This document shows positions 55,733 to 64,000 of a DNA stretch of 64,000 nt, piece by piece. Source of the DNA: Paracoccus haematequi. Its GTDB lineage: Bacteria; Pseudomonadota; Alphaproteobacteria; Rhodobacterales; Rhodobacteraceae. The translations under genes were made by a program, and so were the position numbers. Position 1 is the stretch's first letter. Every line of letters starts with the position of its first letter. The stretch is from contig NZ_UZWE01000018.1 of the NCBI RefSeq assembly GCF_900631945.1, positions 1-64,000 of the forward strand. Reading direction: 5' to 3'. Below the pieces are notes generated by a model. The model did not search any database, was not told where the DNA came from, and saw only the letters and a list, made by a program, of their open reading frames with translations.

Positions 55733-56357
55733 GGCCCGGCTCGCGCAGATAGGGGCGCGCCTTCACGAAATAGTCCCAGCCGGTCCAGGCCGTCAGGATC
55801 GCCGCGATCCAGATCAGCAGCAGCCCCACCTGCGTCGCCAGATCCGCCCAGGAGGACGAGAACCAGGGCAGATGCCCCTCGCCCACGCGGGGCGGGCGGC
55901 CGTGTTCGACATAGGCCAGCCCGGTCCCCAGGAACAGGACCGAGATCGCAACCATCTGCGTCGTGGTTTTCCACTTGGCCAGCTTCGTGACCTTCAGCAG
56001 GCGCGCATTGGCGCCCAGGAATTCGCGCAGTCCCGACACGAAGACCTCTCGGAACAGGATCAGCGTGGCGGGCAGGATCAGCCAGGGGTTCATGCCGGAA
56101 TAGCCGGTGATGACGACGATGGCGATCACCACCATGGCCTTGTCGGCGATGGGATCCATGGCCGCGCCGAAGCGGCTTTCCTGCTGCCAGCTTCGCGCCA
56201 GATAGCCGTCGAACCAGTCGGTCACGGCGGCCAGCAGGAACAGCGCCAGCGCCGCCCAATCCGCGAAGGGGCGGCTGAAATACAGAAACATCAGCGGCAC
56301 GGCAGGTGCCGCGATCAGCCGAAGCAGGGTCAGGATATTGGGGACGGTCCAGCGCAT
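55722..56357 (-). CDS. pgsA: CDP-diacylglycerol-glycerol-3-phosphate 3-phosphatidyltransferase
   Basis: 211-residue membrane enzyme with the CDP-alcohol phosphotransferase motif DWFDGYLARSWQQESRFGAA then MDPIADK (D-x2-D-G-x2-A-R-x8-G-x3-D-x3-D). Makes phosphatidylglycerol phosphate. Head of the pgsA-moaD-moaE unit. Confidence 0.96.
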   Translation of the reverse strand: MRWTVPNILTLLRLIAAPAVPLMFLYFSRPFADWAALALFLLAAVTDWFDGYLARSWQQESRFGAAMDPIADKAMVVIAIVVITGYSGMNPWLILPATLILFREVFVSGLREFLGANARLLKVTKLAKWKTTTQMVAISVLFLGTGLAYVEHGRPPRVGEGHLPWFSSSWADLATQVGLLLIWIAAILTAWTGWDYFVKARPYLREPGHDA

Positions 56358-56436
56358 GAGCCGCAGGCTAGTCGTTGCCGCCGCGCTTTGGAAGGGGCGG
56401 CGCGCTGAAATGCGCCACCCCGGCCGGTCCCGCGGG

Positions 56437-56814
56437 TCAGCCCAGGGCGCCGGGATAAAGCTCGAACGGGCGGTCGGCGATGGTCAGGTGGACCGCCTTG
56501 ATGCGCTGTTCGCCGAACCGGCGGGTGCGGCGACCGATGACCTGTACCGGATCGCCCGGCAACGCGGCGCTGTCGGTCAGGCCGATTTCGGTATTGCGCG
56601 CGCGGCCGGCCAGTTCGATCGTCCAGTTGCGGCCGTCCTGGTCGCGCACGCAGATCACCGGGTCGCTGCCCGAGATGTAGTTGTCCGTGACCACGGCCTC
56701 CAGCCGGGTCAGATGGGGTTTGAACTCGTCCCAGTCATCAGTGTCGAAGGACTTCGGCAGATCGAAAGCAGGGGTCCGTGAGTCGGCGATGCTGTGTTCT
56801 AGCACGCGGGGCAT
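56437..56814 (-). CDS. Hypothetical OB-fold-like protein (DUF6152-like)
   Basis: 125 residues without signal peptide. The middle (TRLEAVVTDNYISG, WTIELAGRARNTEIGL, PGDPVQVIGRRTRRFGE, IKAVHLTIADRPF) has the strand pattern of a small OB-fold like DUF6152, which is usually exported. The assignment is tentative. AAGGAGG precedes the ATG. Confidence 0.6.
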   Translation of the reverse strand: MPRVLEHSIADSRTPAFDLPKSFDTDDWDEFKPHLTRLEAVVTDNYISGSDPVICVRDQDGRNWTIELAGRARNTEIGLTDSAALPGDPVQVIGRRTRRFGEQRIKAVHLTIADRPFELYPGALG

Positions 56815-56962
56815 GAGGGCCTCCTTGGGTTGAGCAAGTCACAACCTTAGCGTGACCTTGGGTCAGCGCGGCGGTAGTTTCCTACCGTGCGGCAAGCTGC
56901 CCTTACTGTCGCTGCATCGCGCGAATAGCAGCGAATTTTTCAAGGCCTTGTTATGCCTTGGC

Positions 56963-56986
56963 AAAAAACATGACAGATCCATGTCA
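56963..56986 (-). terminator. Probable uvrC terminator
   Basis: Short stem TGACA/TGTCA (arms 56971-56975 and 56982-56986) followed on the minus strand by TGTTTTTT, about 90 bases past the uvrC stop, in an AT-rich 260-base gap. Confidence 0.55.
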
Positions 56987-57074
56987 CCGATCCGGTGTTC
57001 CACGGCAACACCAAACTTCAGGAAATCATTCTACAGGAATTTGGTGGTTATTTGCCGATTTCCGCGCTGCGGCA

Positions 57075-58937
57075 TCAGCCCCTGGCGTTGAAATGGTCGT
57101 GGACCTTCTGCGCCATCGCGGCCGAGATTCCCTCGACCGCCTGCAAATCGGCCAGACCGGCGCGGCTGACGGCCTTGGCGCTGCCGAAATGGGCCAGCAG
57201 CGCGCGCTTGCGGGCCGCGCCGATGCCCGCGATCTCGTCCAGAGGGTTGGCCATCACGGACTTGGCGCGCTTGGCGCGGTGGGTGCCGATGGCCCAGCGA
57301 TGCGCCTCGTCGCGAAGGCGCTGGATGAAATACAGCACCGGGTCGTTCATGCGCAGCGCAAAGGGCGGGCGGCCGGGGCGGTGGAATTCCTCTTTGCCCT
57401 GGTCGCGGTCGATGCCCTTGGCAACGCCGACGATGGGAATATCCTCGACCCCCAGTTCGGCCAGGATGCCATCGACCGCCGATACCTGCCCTGCCCCCCC
57501 GTCGATCAGCAGCAGGTCGGGCCAGGCGTCCGTCTGGCGGTCGGGAACCTCTTTCAGCAGGCGGGTGAAGCGGCGGGACAGAACCTCTTTCATCATGCCG
57601 AAATCGTCGCCCGGCGTGATCTCGGTGCCCTTGATGTTGAACTTGCGGTACTGGCTTTTGATGAAGCCCTCGGGTCCGGCGACGATCATGCCGCCCACGG
57701 CATTGGTGCCCATGATGTGGCTGTTGTCATAGACCTCGATCCGGCGGGGGGGCACGGGCAGGTCGAAGGCCGCGCCGACCCCGTCCAGCAGGCGCAGTTG
57801 CGTTGCGCTTTCGGACATGCGGCGGGCCAGGCTTTCGCGGGCGTTGCGCAGCGCGTTCTCCACAAGCTCGAACTTCTCGCCCCGTTGCGGCACGCCGATG
57901 ACGATGCGGCGGGCGGCGCGTTCGGACAGAACCTGCTGGGTCAGGGCGGGTTCGTCGGGCGAATGCGACAGCAGGATCATCCGGGGCGGCGGCTTGTCGT
58001 CGTAGAATTGCAGCAGGAAGGCCTGCATCACCTCGGCCGGGGATTCGACGCCGCCCAGCCGGGGATAGAAGTCGCGGTTGCCCCAGCTTTGATTGCCGCG
58101 AATGAAGAAGACCTGCACGCAGGCCTGGCCGCTGTCCATGTGCAGGGCGACGATATCGGCCTCGGCCACGCGCTTGGGGTTGATGGCCTGGACCGATTGC
58201 ACGGCGGTCAGCGCCTTGATCCGGTCGCGCAGGGCGGCGGCGCGTTCGTATTCCATGTTTTCCGCCGCCGCCGCCATGTCGCGGGCCAGGTTCGCCTGGA
58301 TGACGGTAGTCTTGCCTTGCAGGAAGCGTTCCGCGTCCGATACGAGCGCGCCATAGTCCGCCTCGCTGATCCGGCCCACGCAGGGCGCGCTGCACCGCTT
58401 GATCTGGAACAGCAGGCAGGGCCGGGTGCGGGATTCGAAGGTGGCGTCGGTGCAGTTGCGCAGCAGGAACACCCGCTGCAACTGCGTCAGCGTCCGGTTC
58501 ACCGCGCCCGCGCTGGCGAAGGGGCCGTAATAATCGCCCTTTTCCGACTTGGCGCCGCGATGCTTCTTGATCTGCGGAAAGGCATGGGACTTGGCCACCA
58601 GGATATTCGGAAACGACTTGTCGTCGCGCAAAAGCACGTTGTAGCGCGGCTTCAGCTGCTTGATGAGGTTCTGTTCCAGCAGCAGCGCCTCGGTCTCGGT
58701 GCGCGTGGTCAGGAACATCATTGAACAGGTTTCGCGGATCATCCGGGCGATCCGCGCCGAATGCCCCGAGGGCCGGGCATAGTTCGACACCCGCGCGCGC
58801 AGGTCGCGCGCCTTGCCGACATACAGCACCCCCCCCTGCGCATCCAGCATCCGATAGACACCGGGGCTGCGGTCCAGCTGGCGCAGATAGTCCTGGATCA
58901 GCGCGTGGCCGGTCTTGGGGGGGGTGCCTGGGGTCAT
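57075..58937 (-). CDS. uvrC: Excinuclease ABC subunit C
   Basis: 620 residues. GIY-YIG nuclease ([20 protein letters not shown]), a UVR motif around [13 protein letters not shown], the RNase H-like C-terminal nuclease ([10 protein letters not shown] and [12 protein letters not shown] with catalytic Asp) and a helix-hairpin-helix tail ([18 protein letters not shown]). Makes both incisions in nucleotide excision repair. Start at MTPGTPPK (58937). Confidence 0.96.
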   Translation of the reverse strand: MTPGTPPKTGHALIQDYLRQLDRSPGVYRMLDAQGGVLYVGKARDLRARVSNYARPSGHSARIARMIRETCSMMFLTTRTETEALLLEQNLIKQLKPRYNVLLRDDKSFPNILVAKSHAFPQIKKHRGAKSEKGDYYGPFASAGAVNRTLTQLQRVFLLRNCTDATFESRTRPCLLFQIKRCSAPCVGRISEADYGALVSDAERFLQGKTTVIQANLARDMAAAAENMEYERAAALRDRIKALTAVQSVQAINPKRVAEADIVALHMDSGQACVQVFFIRGNQSWGNRDFYPRLGGVESPAEVMQAFLLQFYDDKPPPRMILLSHSPDEPALTQQVLSERAARRIVIGVPQRGEKFELVENALRNARESLARRMSESATQLRLLDGVGAAFDLPVPPRRIEVYDNSHIMGTNAVGGMIVAGPEGFIKSQYRKFNIKGTEITPGDDFGMMKEVLSRRFTRLLKEVPDRQTDAWPDLLLIDGGAGQVSAVDGILAELGVEDIPIVGVAKGIDRDQGKEEFHRPGRPPFALRMNDPVLYFIQRLRDEAHRWAIGTHRAKRAKSVMANPLDEIAGIGAARKRALLAHFGSAKAVSRAGLADLQAVEGISAAMAQKVHDHFNARG

Positions 58938-59224
58938 GTCCGTCAACAAAGTGATTCCCGTCGCGGGCTGCAAGTTCCGGGGCGCGATTACAAGATCAAA
59001 GCTGTCCACCGCCGCTGTGGATAACTCTGTGAGAGTCCTGTGAGGCAGACCCGTCCGATCCAGCAATCGTTACAAAAGCGTGACTTTGCCCATGTTTTAG
59101 GCAGATTTTCAAGGGATTGTTTTCATTGTGAAAATTTATATCGCTGCGTTTCAGAAAGGAAACTTGCGCAGTTTCAGGCCCTTGCTTGCCGAATCTTGCC
59201 CCGACGGGGACAACCTGCCGCAGC

Positions 59225-59356
59225 CTAGCCGCGCGGGCCCCGGCGCGAGGGCGGGATTCCCAGAATGCGCGCGATGGCGCGGCGGAAGGCCGGGCCGCGC
59301 AGCAGCGCCAGACCGACCATCACCAGCAGGAACAGGATGACGACGCGGACGCTCAT
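59225..59356 (-). CDS. 43-residue membrane microprotein behind sppA
   Basis: Single hydrophobic helix (VVILFLLVMVGLALLRG) followed by a basic tail (RRAIARILGIPPSRRG). ATG overlaps the sppA stop (ATGA) and GGGGGG precedes it, so translation is coupled to sppA. Not recognised. Confidence 0.65.
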   Translation of the reverse strand: MSVRVVILFLLVMVGLALLRGPAFRRAIARILGIPPSRRGPRG

Positions 59357-60162
59357 CCCCCCGCACCGAAGCGGGCGAAAGCGGCGCGTTCCTGGGCGGC
59401 GTCCAGGACGGTGCCTGCGGACAGGCCCAGCCTGCGGAACAGCGACTGGCGGGGGCTATGGACGACAAAGCGCGTCTTGTCGCCGTAAAGCGCCTTCATC
59501 TGCGGCACCAGATGGCCGATGCCGTCGGCAAGGCCCAGATCCACCGACTGCCGCCCGGCCCAGAATTCGCCGGTGAACAGGTCGCGGTCCGCCGCCAGCC
59601 GGTCCCCCCGGCGGGCTGTCACATGATCCTTGAAGGCCTGGTGGATCGGCTCCAGCACGTTGTGCAGGCGCTCCACATCCTCGGGGCGTTCGGGACGGAA
59701 CGGGTCCAGCGTCGATTTCGACCGGCCCGCCGTATGCACCCGCCGCTCGATCCCCCAGCGGGCGATCAGATCCTGGAAGCCGAACCCGGCCGAAATCACC
59801 CCGATCGACCCCAGGATCGAGCTTTCGTCGGCCCAGATCCGGTCCCCCGCGCAGGCCAGCCAGTATCCGCCCGAGGCCGCCACATCTTCGACGAAAGCGT
59901 GGACGGGGGTTCCGGTCTCATCCGCCAGCCGCCGGATCCGCGCGGCGATCAGCGAGGATTGCACCGGCGATCCGCCGGGCGAATTGATCGACAGCGCCAC
60001 GGCCGCGGGCTTGCCCTTGCGGAAGGCGCGCTCGATCACCGGGGCAAGCGCCGCATCGGACAGCGCGCCGCCGCGCCCCGCCATGCCGATGGCGCCGTGC
60101 AGGCGGATCACCGACACGCGGGGGCCTTTGTTCGTCAGACGGTCAAGAAAGGGAATACGCAT
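59353..60162 (-). CDS. sppA: Signal peptide peptidase SppA-like S49 protease
   Basis: 269 residues, short single-domain S49 form (SohB/SppA36 type). LSINSPGGSPVQS forms the oxyanion region, DVAASGGYWLA holds the nucleophile Ser, and the Lys general base is in GRSKSTLDPF. No clear transmembrane segment at the N-terminus, which is unusual for SppA, so it may be peripheral. Start at MRIPFLDR. Confidence 0.9.
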   Translation of the reverse strand: MRIPFLDRLTNKGPRVSVIRLHGAIGMAGRGGALSDAALAPVIERAFRKGKPAAVALSINSPGGSPVQSSLIAARIRRLADETGTPVHAFVEDVAASGGYWLACAGDRIWADESSILGSIGVISAGFGFQDLIARWGIERRVHTAGRSKSTLDPFRPERPEDVERLHNVLEPIHQAFKDHVTARRGDRLAADRDLFTGEFWAGRQSVDLGLADGIGHLVPQMKALYGDKTRFVVHSPRQSLFRRLGLSAGTVLDAAQERAAFARFGAGG

Positions 60163-60216
60163 GGCGGCAGACTTAATCATGCGCCTGCGCCATCACAAGC
60201 ATCGCTGGCACAAGCG

Positions 60217-61236
60217 TCAGCCATGCCGGATCGTGTCGCCCGGCAGGAAGGTCGGCGTCAGCGCGACGATGCGATCCTCGGGGATGGCATCCTTGCCGGC
60301 GACCAGCCGCGCCGCCCGCCGGCCGATATCGACGCGCCGCGCGTCCGTGGTGGCCAGCCGCACCGGCAGCCCGTCCAGAAGATCGACGCCGTTGAACCCC
60401 GCCAACCCGATCCGGTTCGGGATGTCATAGCCCTTGTCCAGGCAATACAGCAGCCCCCCCGCCCCGATCATGTCGTTCGAGAAATACAGGAAATCCAGAT
60501 CCGGCGCGCGGGTCAGGATCCGTTCCGTCAACTCGCGCCCCTTCAGCAGCGACGACCCGCCCTGGTAATATTCGCGCGCCTCCAGCGGCACGCCCGCCTC
60601 GGCCAGGCCTTCCTCGAACCCCGCCAGGCGTTTGCGGGCGCGGTGATCCTCGGGCATGTGGGTGCCCACAAAGCCGATCCGGCGATAGCCCGCGGCCAGG
60701 ATCCGCGCCGCCATCTCGCGCCCCGCGCGGCGGTGGGAGATGCCGACGATGGTGTCGATCCCCTCGCCGTCCACATCCATGATCTCGACCACCGGGATGC
60801 CGGAATTGGCCAGCATCGCGCGCGAGGCCTTGCTGTGTTCCAGCCCCGCCAGGATCACCCCGGACGGACGCCAGGACAGCATGTCGTACAAAACCATCTC
60901 CTCTCGCGCGGGGGAATAGTTTGTGACGCCGATCACGGGTTGCAGGCCGGTGTCGTCCAGTTCGGCGGAAACCCCGCCCAGCACGTCGGGAAAGACCAGG
61001 TTCGACAGCGACGGGATCACCACCGCGACCAGGTTGACCCGCTGGCTTGCCAGCCCGCCCGCGATCTTGTTTGGGACATAACCCAGCGTCTTCGCCGCCG
61101 TCAGCACCTTTTCCCGCGTCGCCGCCGACACGTCGCCCCGGTTGCGCAGGACCCGGCTGACGGTCATCTCCGACACGCCCGAGGCTTCGGAAACGTCGCG
61201 CAGGGTCAGCGGACGGCGGGGTCGGGGAACATTCAT
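60217..61236 (-). CDS. LacI-family transcription regulator
   Basis: 339 residues. LacI helix-turn-helix (LRDVSEASGVSEMTVSRVLRN), hinge AAKTLGYVPNKIAGGLAS, and a periplasmic-binding-like effector domain. Closest in pattern to GntR/IdnR regulators of gluconate-type sugar acid uptake. No obvious target operon next to it: sppA and tRNA-Arg flank it, so it probably acts elsewhere. Confidence 0.9.
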   Translation of the reverse strand: MNVPRPRRPLTLRDVSEASGVSEMTVSRVLRNRGDVSAATREKVLTAAKTLGYVPNKIAGGLASQRVNLVAVVIPSLSNLVFPDVLGGVSAELDDTGLQPVIGVTNYSPAREEMVLYDMLSWRPSGVILAGLEHSKASRAMLANSGIPVVEIMDVDGEGIDTIVGISHRRAGREMAARILAAGYRRIGFVGTHMPEDHRARKRLAGFEEGLAEAGVPLEAREYYQGGSSLLKGRELTERILTRAPDLDFLYFSNDMIGAGGLLYCLDKGYDIPNRIGLAGFNGVDLLDGLPVRLATTDARRVDIGRRAARLVAGKDAIPEDRIVALTPTFLPGDTIRHG

Positions 61237-61269
61237 CGGGCACCGGATGGATCAGGTCTTTGCCCGATG
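61234..61269 (-). promoter_or_regulatory. Inverted repeat enclosing the start codon of the LacI-type gene
   Basis: CATCGGGC (61269-61262 on the minus strand) pairs perfectly with GCCCGATG (61241-61234) across 20 nt. The ATG at 61236 begins at the end of the second arm, so an mRNA hairpin would reach the start codon; as DNA it could be an operator with a wide gap. Confidence 0.4.
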
Positions 61270-61336
61270 TTAGCGTCCGCCGAACCCCGCGACAACCTTG
61301 CCAAACCGCCCGCCAGCGGTCAAAAGGACCAAAGGC

Positions 61337-61413
61337 GGCCCCGTGGCTCAACTGGATAGAGCAGCCCCCTCCTAAGGGGCAGGTTACAGGTTCAAGTCCT
61401 GTCGGGGTCACCA
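61337..61413 (+). tRNA. tRNA-Arg(CCT)
   Basis: Acceptor GGCCCCG/CGGGGTC, D stem GCTC/GAGC, anticodon stem GCCCC/GGGGC with loop CTCCTAA (anticodon CCT), T arm ACAGG-TTCAAGT-CCTGT, discriminator A and encoded CCA. Confidence 0.97.
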
Positions 61414-61429
61414 CAGACCGCCTTCGCGG

Positions 61430-61645
61430 TCAAATCCCCAGCATCCTTTGGAAGATCGTGCGATGCCGGTTCTTCAACTGGCTCAGCATCGCCAAGGCCG
61501 TCTCGGGCTTCAACTCGCCGCGCTCCTCGCGTTCGCGGATGATGCGCGCCTCGTCCATCAGTGTTCTCAGCCGCAGGGATTGCGGGCTGTGACGAGGCAC
61601 GACACGATCAGGCTGACCGGGATGGGCCTTGGGAAGTGCCGTCAC
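61430..61645 (-). CDS. Small helical hypothetical protein coupled to the GAF-like gene
   Basis: 71 residues, mostly helical and charged (MDEARIIREREERGELKPET, NRHRTIFQRMLGI). The GTG at 61645 overlaps the TGA of the upstream gene (GTGA). Not recognised. It ends 16 bases from tRNA-Arg. Confidence 0.6.
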   Translation of the reverse strand: MTALPKAHPGQPDRVVPRHSPQSLRLRTLMDEARIIREREERGELKPETALAMLSQLKNRHRTIFQRMLGI

Positions 61646-62517
61646 GGATGGACCTCCTGCATCAGCTTCTTCAGGCGCGCGATGATGCTTTCGCATTCAA
61701 CCGCCAGAACGTTTGCTCGGTTCCCATAGAACTCGTAGGGCCGGGTGCTGTCAATCGACAGATAGCCCAGGGGAATCAGCCCGTCCCGCCGGGCCGTGCA
61801 GATCGGCACGATGAAGAAGGACCGATAGGGCGTCTTCGATCCCGTCGGACTGCGGAACGCCTCGGCGCCGAAGGCCCGGATGTCATAGACGGCGCGCGGA
61901 TCGTCCCCGGCCATGCAGGCATGGTGGCCGATCACGAAGCGGCCCGAAAAGGTCACGCCCATCTTCCGAAGGCTTCCGGCGTTGCGTTCGTCTATCCGAA
62001 GCATTGCGGGCTGGCCGGGAACGTAGCGGGCCAGCGATACGCCGATCTCGCCTCGGGCGGCGTTGGTCAGGCTGCGGACATAAACCTCGATGATGCTGAG
62101 GCAGGCATTCCGGGCGGCGGGGCGGTTCGCCGCGATGATCGCGTCGTCGCCGCACAGCCGCAGCAACTCGCAGGAGCGCATCATCAGTTCCTCGGCCGCG
62201 GTGCCGTCGTTGTGCTTCAGCGACAGCAGGGTCTGGACAAAATCGACCGTGACCGCGACGGCGAAGATCATCCCTGACCACAGCATCGCCGACGGGAATG
62301 TCAGCGCGGCATTGGCCCGGACATGGTAGGCCAGCAGGGGCGTGGCCGCCGGAACCAAAGCCTTGACCGCCATCACCAGCACCGGCCGCGCGCGGATGTT
62401 CTTGTTCCAGATCCGCTTGTAGTAATTCGCCGCAAGCCACCACCGGACGCGCAAGAACCAGGAAGGGGTGCCGGCCAGCCAAGCTTCCACAGCCTTGTCA
62501 AACGTCTGCTCAGACAC
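61642..62517 (-). CDS. Hypothetical membrane protein with GAF-like domain, LexA box upstream
   Basis: 291 residues. N-terminal ~90 residues hold two transmembrane helices (PVLVMAVKALVPAATPLLAY and AMLWSGMIFAVAVTVDFV), followed by a linker and a C-terminal region (YRSFFIVPICTARRDGLIPLG, YLSIDSTRPYEF) shaped like a GAF sensor domain. No output domain is seen. GTG start after AAGGAAAGG. A perfect GTTC-N7-GTTC site lies 17-31 bases upstream. Together with the following small gene it forms a two-gene unit between two tRNA genes. Confidence 0.7.
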   Translation of the reverse strand: MSEQTFDKAVEAWLAGTPSWFLRVRWWLAANYYKRIWNKNIRARPVLVMAVKALVPAATPLLAYHVRANAALTFPSAMLWSGMIFAVAVTVDFVQTLLSLKHNDGTAAEELMMRSCELLRLCGDDAIIAANRPAARNACLSIIEVYVRSLTNAARGEIGVSLARYVPGQPAMLRIDERNAGSLRKMGVTFSGRFVIGHHACMAGDDPRAVYDIRAFGAEAFRSPTGSKTPYRSFFIVPICTARRDGLIPLGYLSIDSTRPYEFYGNRANVLAVECESIIARLKKLMQEVHP

Positions 62518-62533
62518 TGAATCCTTTCCTTAT

Positions 62534-62548
62534 GTTCGCTAAATGTTC
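62534..62548. promoter_or_regulatory. Alphaproteobacterial LexA (SOS) box
   Basis: GTTC GCTAAAT GTTC, an exact match to the GTTC-N7-GTTC consensus of LexA in alphaproteobacteria. It is 17 bases upstream of the GTG of the GAF-like membrane protein. The surrounding CGCTAAA/TTTAGCG is itself a 7-bp inverted repeat with a 9-nt gap. Confidence 0.65.
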
Positions 62549-62769
62549 TCATTTTAGCGACAGGCAATCGTCCTGCGCAAGCAGGAACGCAGCCGCAAGG
62601 TTGGATGGCTGCGCTTCCGGGCTGGATGAAGGCGCCGCGGGATCGGCCAGCGGAAGTAAAAGACCCCGTGTCGGGACCGGCTCAAATAGGCCGCGAGGCG
62701 CATCCTTGTGGCTCACTAATGGGGCGCACCAGATGAAGCCAGCACTCAAGCACTTGATATGGGGGGAAA

Positions 62770-62853
62770 TGGTGGGCGACCCTGGAATCGAACCAGGCAT
62801 GGGTCTCCCCGGCGGAGTTACAGTCCGCTGCCGCACCTTGCAGCACGTCGCCC
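62770..62853 (-). tRNA. tRNA-Tyr(GTA)
   Basis: Acceptor GGGCGAC/GTCGCCC, anticodon stem GCGGA/TCCGC with loop CTGTAAC (anticodon GTA), 14-nt variable arm with GGG/CCC pairing (class II), T arm CCTGG-TTCGATT-CCAGG, discriminator A and encoded CCA. Confidence 0.96.
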
Positions 62854-62976
62854 GCCGAGCCATCGGCGTGGGGGGTCATTAACGGCCAGGGCGCGAGGCG
62901 TCAAGCGGATTTCCGGGCCTTGCGTCCGGGCCGCGGGACGCGCGATGAAGGGGGCCAGCGACAAAGGATCCAGCGC

Positions 62977-63780
62977 ATGACCGAGCGACCGGGCAAGCCC
63001 AAGAAACCCGCCTGGGTGATCGACAAGGAACGCGCCCGCCGCGCCGGGGCCGCGGAAACCGTGTGGCTGTTCGGCCTGCACGCCGTGCGCGACGCGCTTG
63101 CCAATCCGGCGCGGGAAAAGCTGCGGCTGGTCGCAACCCCGAACGCCGTGGACCGGCTGGGCGACCTGCATGGCATCGACCCCGAAATCACCGATCCCCG
63201 CGTCTTCGGCAAGGCGGTGCCGCTGGCGCCCGACAGCGTCCACCAGGGCGCCGCCCTGGAGGTGAAGCCGCTGAAATGGGGCGGTCTCAGCGATGTGGTG
63301 CTGCGGCAGGCGCCGGGCGAACGGCGGCCGCTGCTGGTCGCGCTGGATCGCGTGACCGACCCGCACAACATCGGCGCCATCCTGCGGTCGGCCGAGGTAT
63401 TCGGCGCCCGCGCCGTCATCGCCCCCGCCCGGCATTCCGCGCCTGAAACCGGCGCCCTGGCCAAGACCGCCTCGGGCGCGTTGGAGCGCCAGCCCTATCT
63501 GCGCGTCCCCAACCTGGCCGAGGCGCTGTCGCAGCTGAAGGGCATGGGCTTCACGCTGGTCGGTCTGGACGGGACCGGCGACCAGCCCCTGCCCGACCTG
63601 CTGGCCACCCTGCACGGCCGCGCCCTGTGCCTGGTTCTGGGCGCCGAAGGTCCGGGGATGCGCGAGCTGACGCTGAAAAGCTGCGATCATGTCGCGCGGA
63701 TTCCCTTTGCCGCCGATTTCGGGTCTCTGAACGTCTCGAACGCGGCGGCCGTGGGGCTGTATGCGGCCAGCATGGCATAG
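62977..63780 (+). CDS. rlmB: TrmH-family 23S rRNA 2'-O-methyltransferase (RlmB-like)
   Basis: 267 residues, SPOUT fold. N-terminal RNA-binding domain (VWLFGLHAVRDAL), then LLVALDRVTDPHNIGAILRSAEVFG, LVLGAEGPGMREL and IPFAADFGSLNVSNAAAVGLY, the three TrmH motifs of the knotted SAM site. Start at MTERPGK (62977) after AAAGGA. Confidence 0.93.
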   Translation: MTERPGKPKKPAWVIDKERARRAGAAETVWLFGLHAVRDALANPAREKLRLVATPNAVDRLGDLHGIDPEITDPRVFGKAVPLAPDSVHQGAALEVKPLKWGGLSDVVLRQAPGERRPLLVALDRVTDPHNIGAILRSAEVFGARAVIAPARHSAPETGALAKTASGALERQPYLRVPNLAEALSQLKGMGFTLVGLDGTGDQPLPDLLATLHGRALCLVLGAEGPGMRELTLKSCDHVARIPFAADFGSLNVSNAAAVGLYAASMA

Positions 63781-63873
63781 GATCACATCCCTGCGACAAT
63801 CGGCGCGGCGGCGTTGAGAATCGGGTGCGGTGCTGCCAATGAGGCATCCTGCCGTCATAAAACCGCGCGATCC

Positions 63874-64000
63874 ATGAAAACGCTGCTTCTTTCGCTGATC
63901 CTGACCTTGGCCCCCGTCCTGCCGGCGATCGCCCAGGACTGGGCCATCGACGGGCTGGATGCGGTAGGCTTCCTGGAAAGCGGCCGCCCGGTCCCCGGAC
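63874..64000 (+). CDS. Exported YHS-like protein (5' part, runs off the window)
   Basis: 42 codons visible. Signal peptide MKTLLLSLILTLAPVLPAIA, then DWAIDGLDAVGFLESGRPVPG, which resembles the YHS-domain start (GYDPVAYFxxGxPVxG). Such proteins are small exported, possibly metal-related proteins. Only the beginning can be judged. Confidence 0.6.
   Translation, partial: MKTLLLSLILTLAPVLPAIAQDWAIDGLDAVGFLESGRPVPG

Noticed and set aside
1-64000. CRISPR arrays, insertion sequences, rRNA genes
   Set aside because: No regularly spaced repeats, transposase frames or rRNA signatures were seen on reading both strands.

Overview
The window is about 64 kb of high-GC chromosomal DNA from an alphaproteobacterium of the Rhodobacterales, most likely Paracoccus or a close relative. 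The case rests on gene order and families: hemD - mic60 - hemY divergent from tsaD - gpsA, two VPLPA-CTERM proteins, a plant-type glutamate-cysteine ligase, ccmI, a GTTC-N7-GTTC type LexA site, and very dense operons with many ATGA stop/start overlaps. The species call is inference.

Positions 1-~5,000 are the right-hand end of an integrated element that continues off the left edge: a RepA-like ATPase, a toprim/zinc-finger primase-like protein, a PC4-like ssDNA-binding protein, an AlpA regulator, an unknown protein and a P4-type tyrosine integrase, all on the minus strand. This order resembles phage satellites. From ~5,050 on the content is ordinary core genome: a VPLPA-CTERM protein, tRNA-Thr(CGT), the heme/membrane block hemY-mic60-hemD, then tsaD-gpsA-yciI-EVE, a lipid A block (DUF4170, waaA-like, lpxK), XpaC-like, truA, a sugar transferase, a stress protein, and nfuA-tsaB-rimI.

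Positions 20,135-26,259 form a nucleoside import and salvage operon (BMP binding protein, ATPase, an unexpected lipoprotein, two permeases, purine nucleoside phosphorylase). SulP, mnmH and an L,D-transpeptidase follow. Positions 29,600-33,100 are a copper block: the Cu(I) ATPase copA convergent with a CutF-like (DUF2946) gene and a PCu(A)C chaperone. This is the most interesting region. Both copper genes are preceded by a short reading frame rich in Pro (and Cys) whose 3' end can base-pair with the Shine-Dalgarno of the gene that follows. For the DUF2946 gene this matches a known type of copper-sensing leader; for copA the leader is not one I recognise.

The rest is mostly housekeeping: rpmB, ada, meaB, serS, yfgM-bamB-der, sodB, ccmI-ruvX-DUF1289, pyrB-pyrC'-plsY, a secreted phosphodiesterase, an amidohydrolase / outer-membrane barrel / Ntn-hydrolase operon, gshA, moaE-moaD-pgsA, uvrC and sppA. 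A LacI regulator lies next to tRNA-Arg(CCT). Between tRNA-Arg and tRNA-Tyr sits a pair of unknown genes led by a two-helix membrane protein with a GAF-like end and a perfect LexA box in front of it. The window ends with rlmB-like and the start of a YHS-like secreted protein. No rRNA, CRISPR array or insertion sequence was seen.
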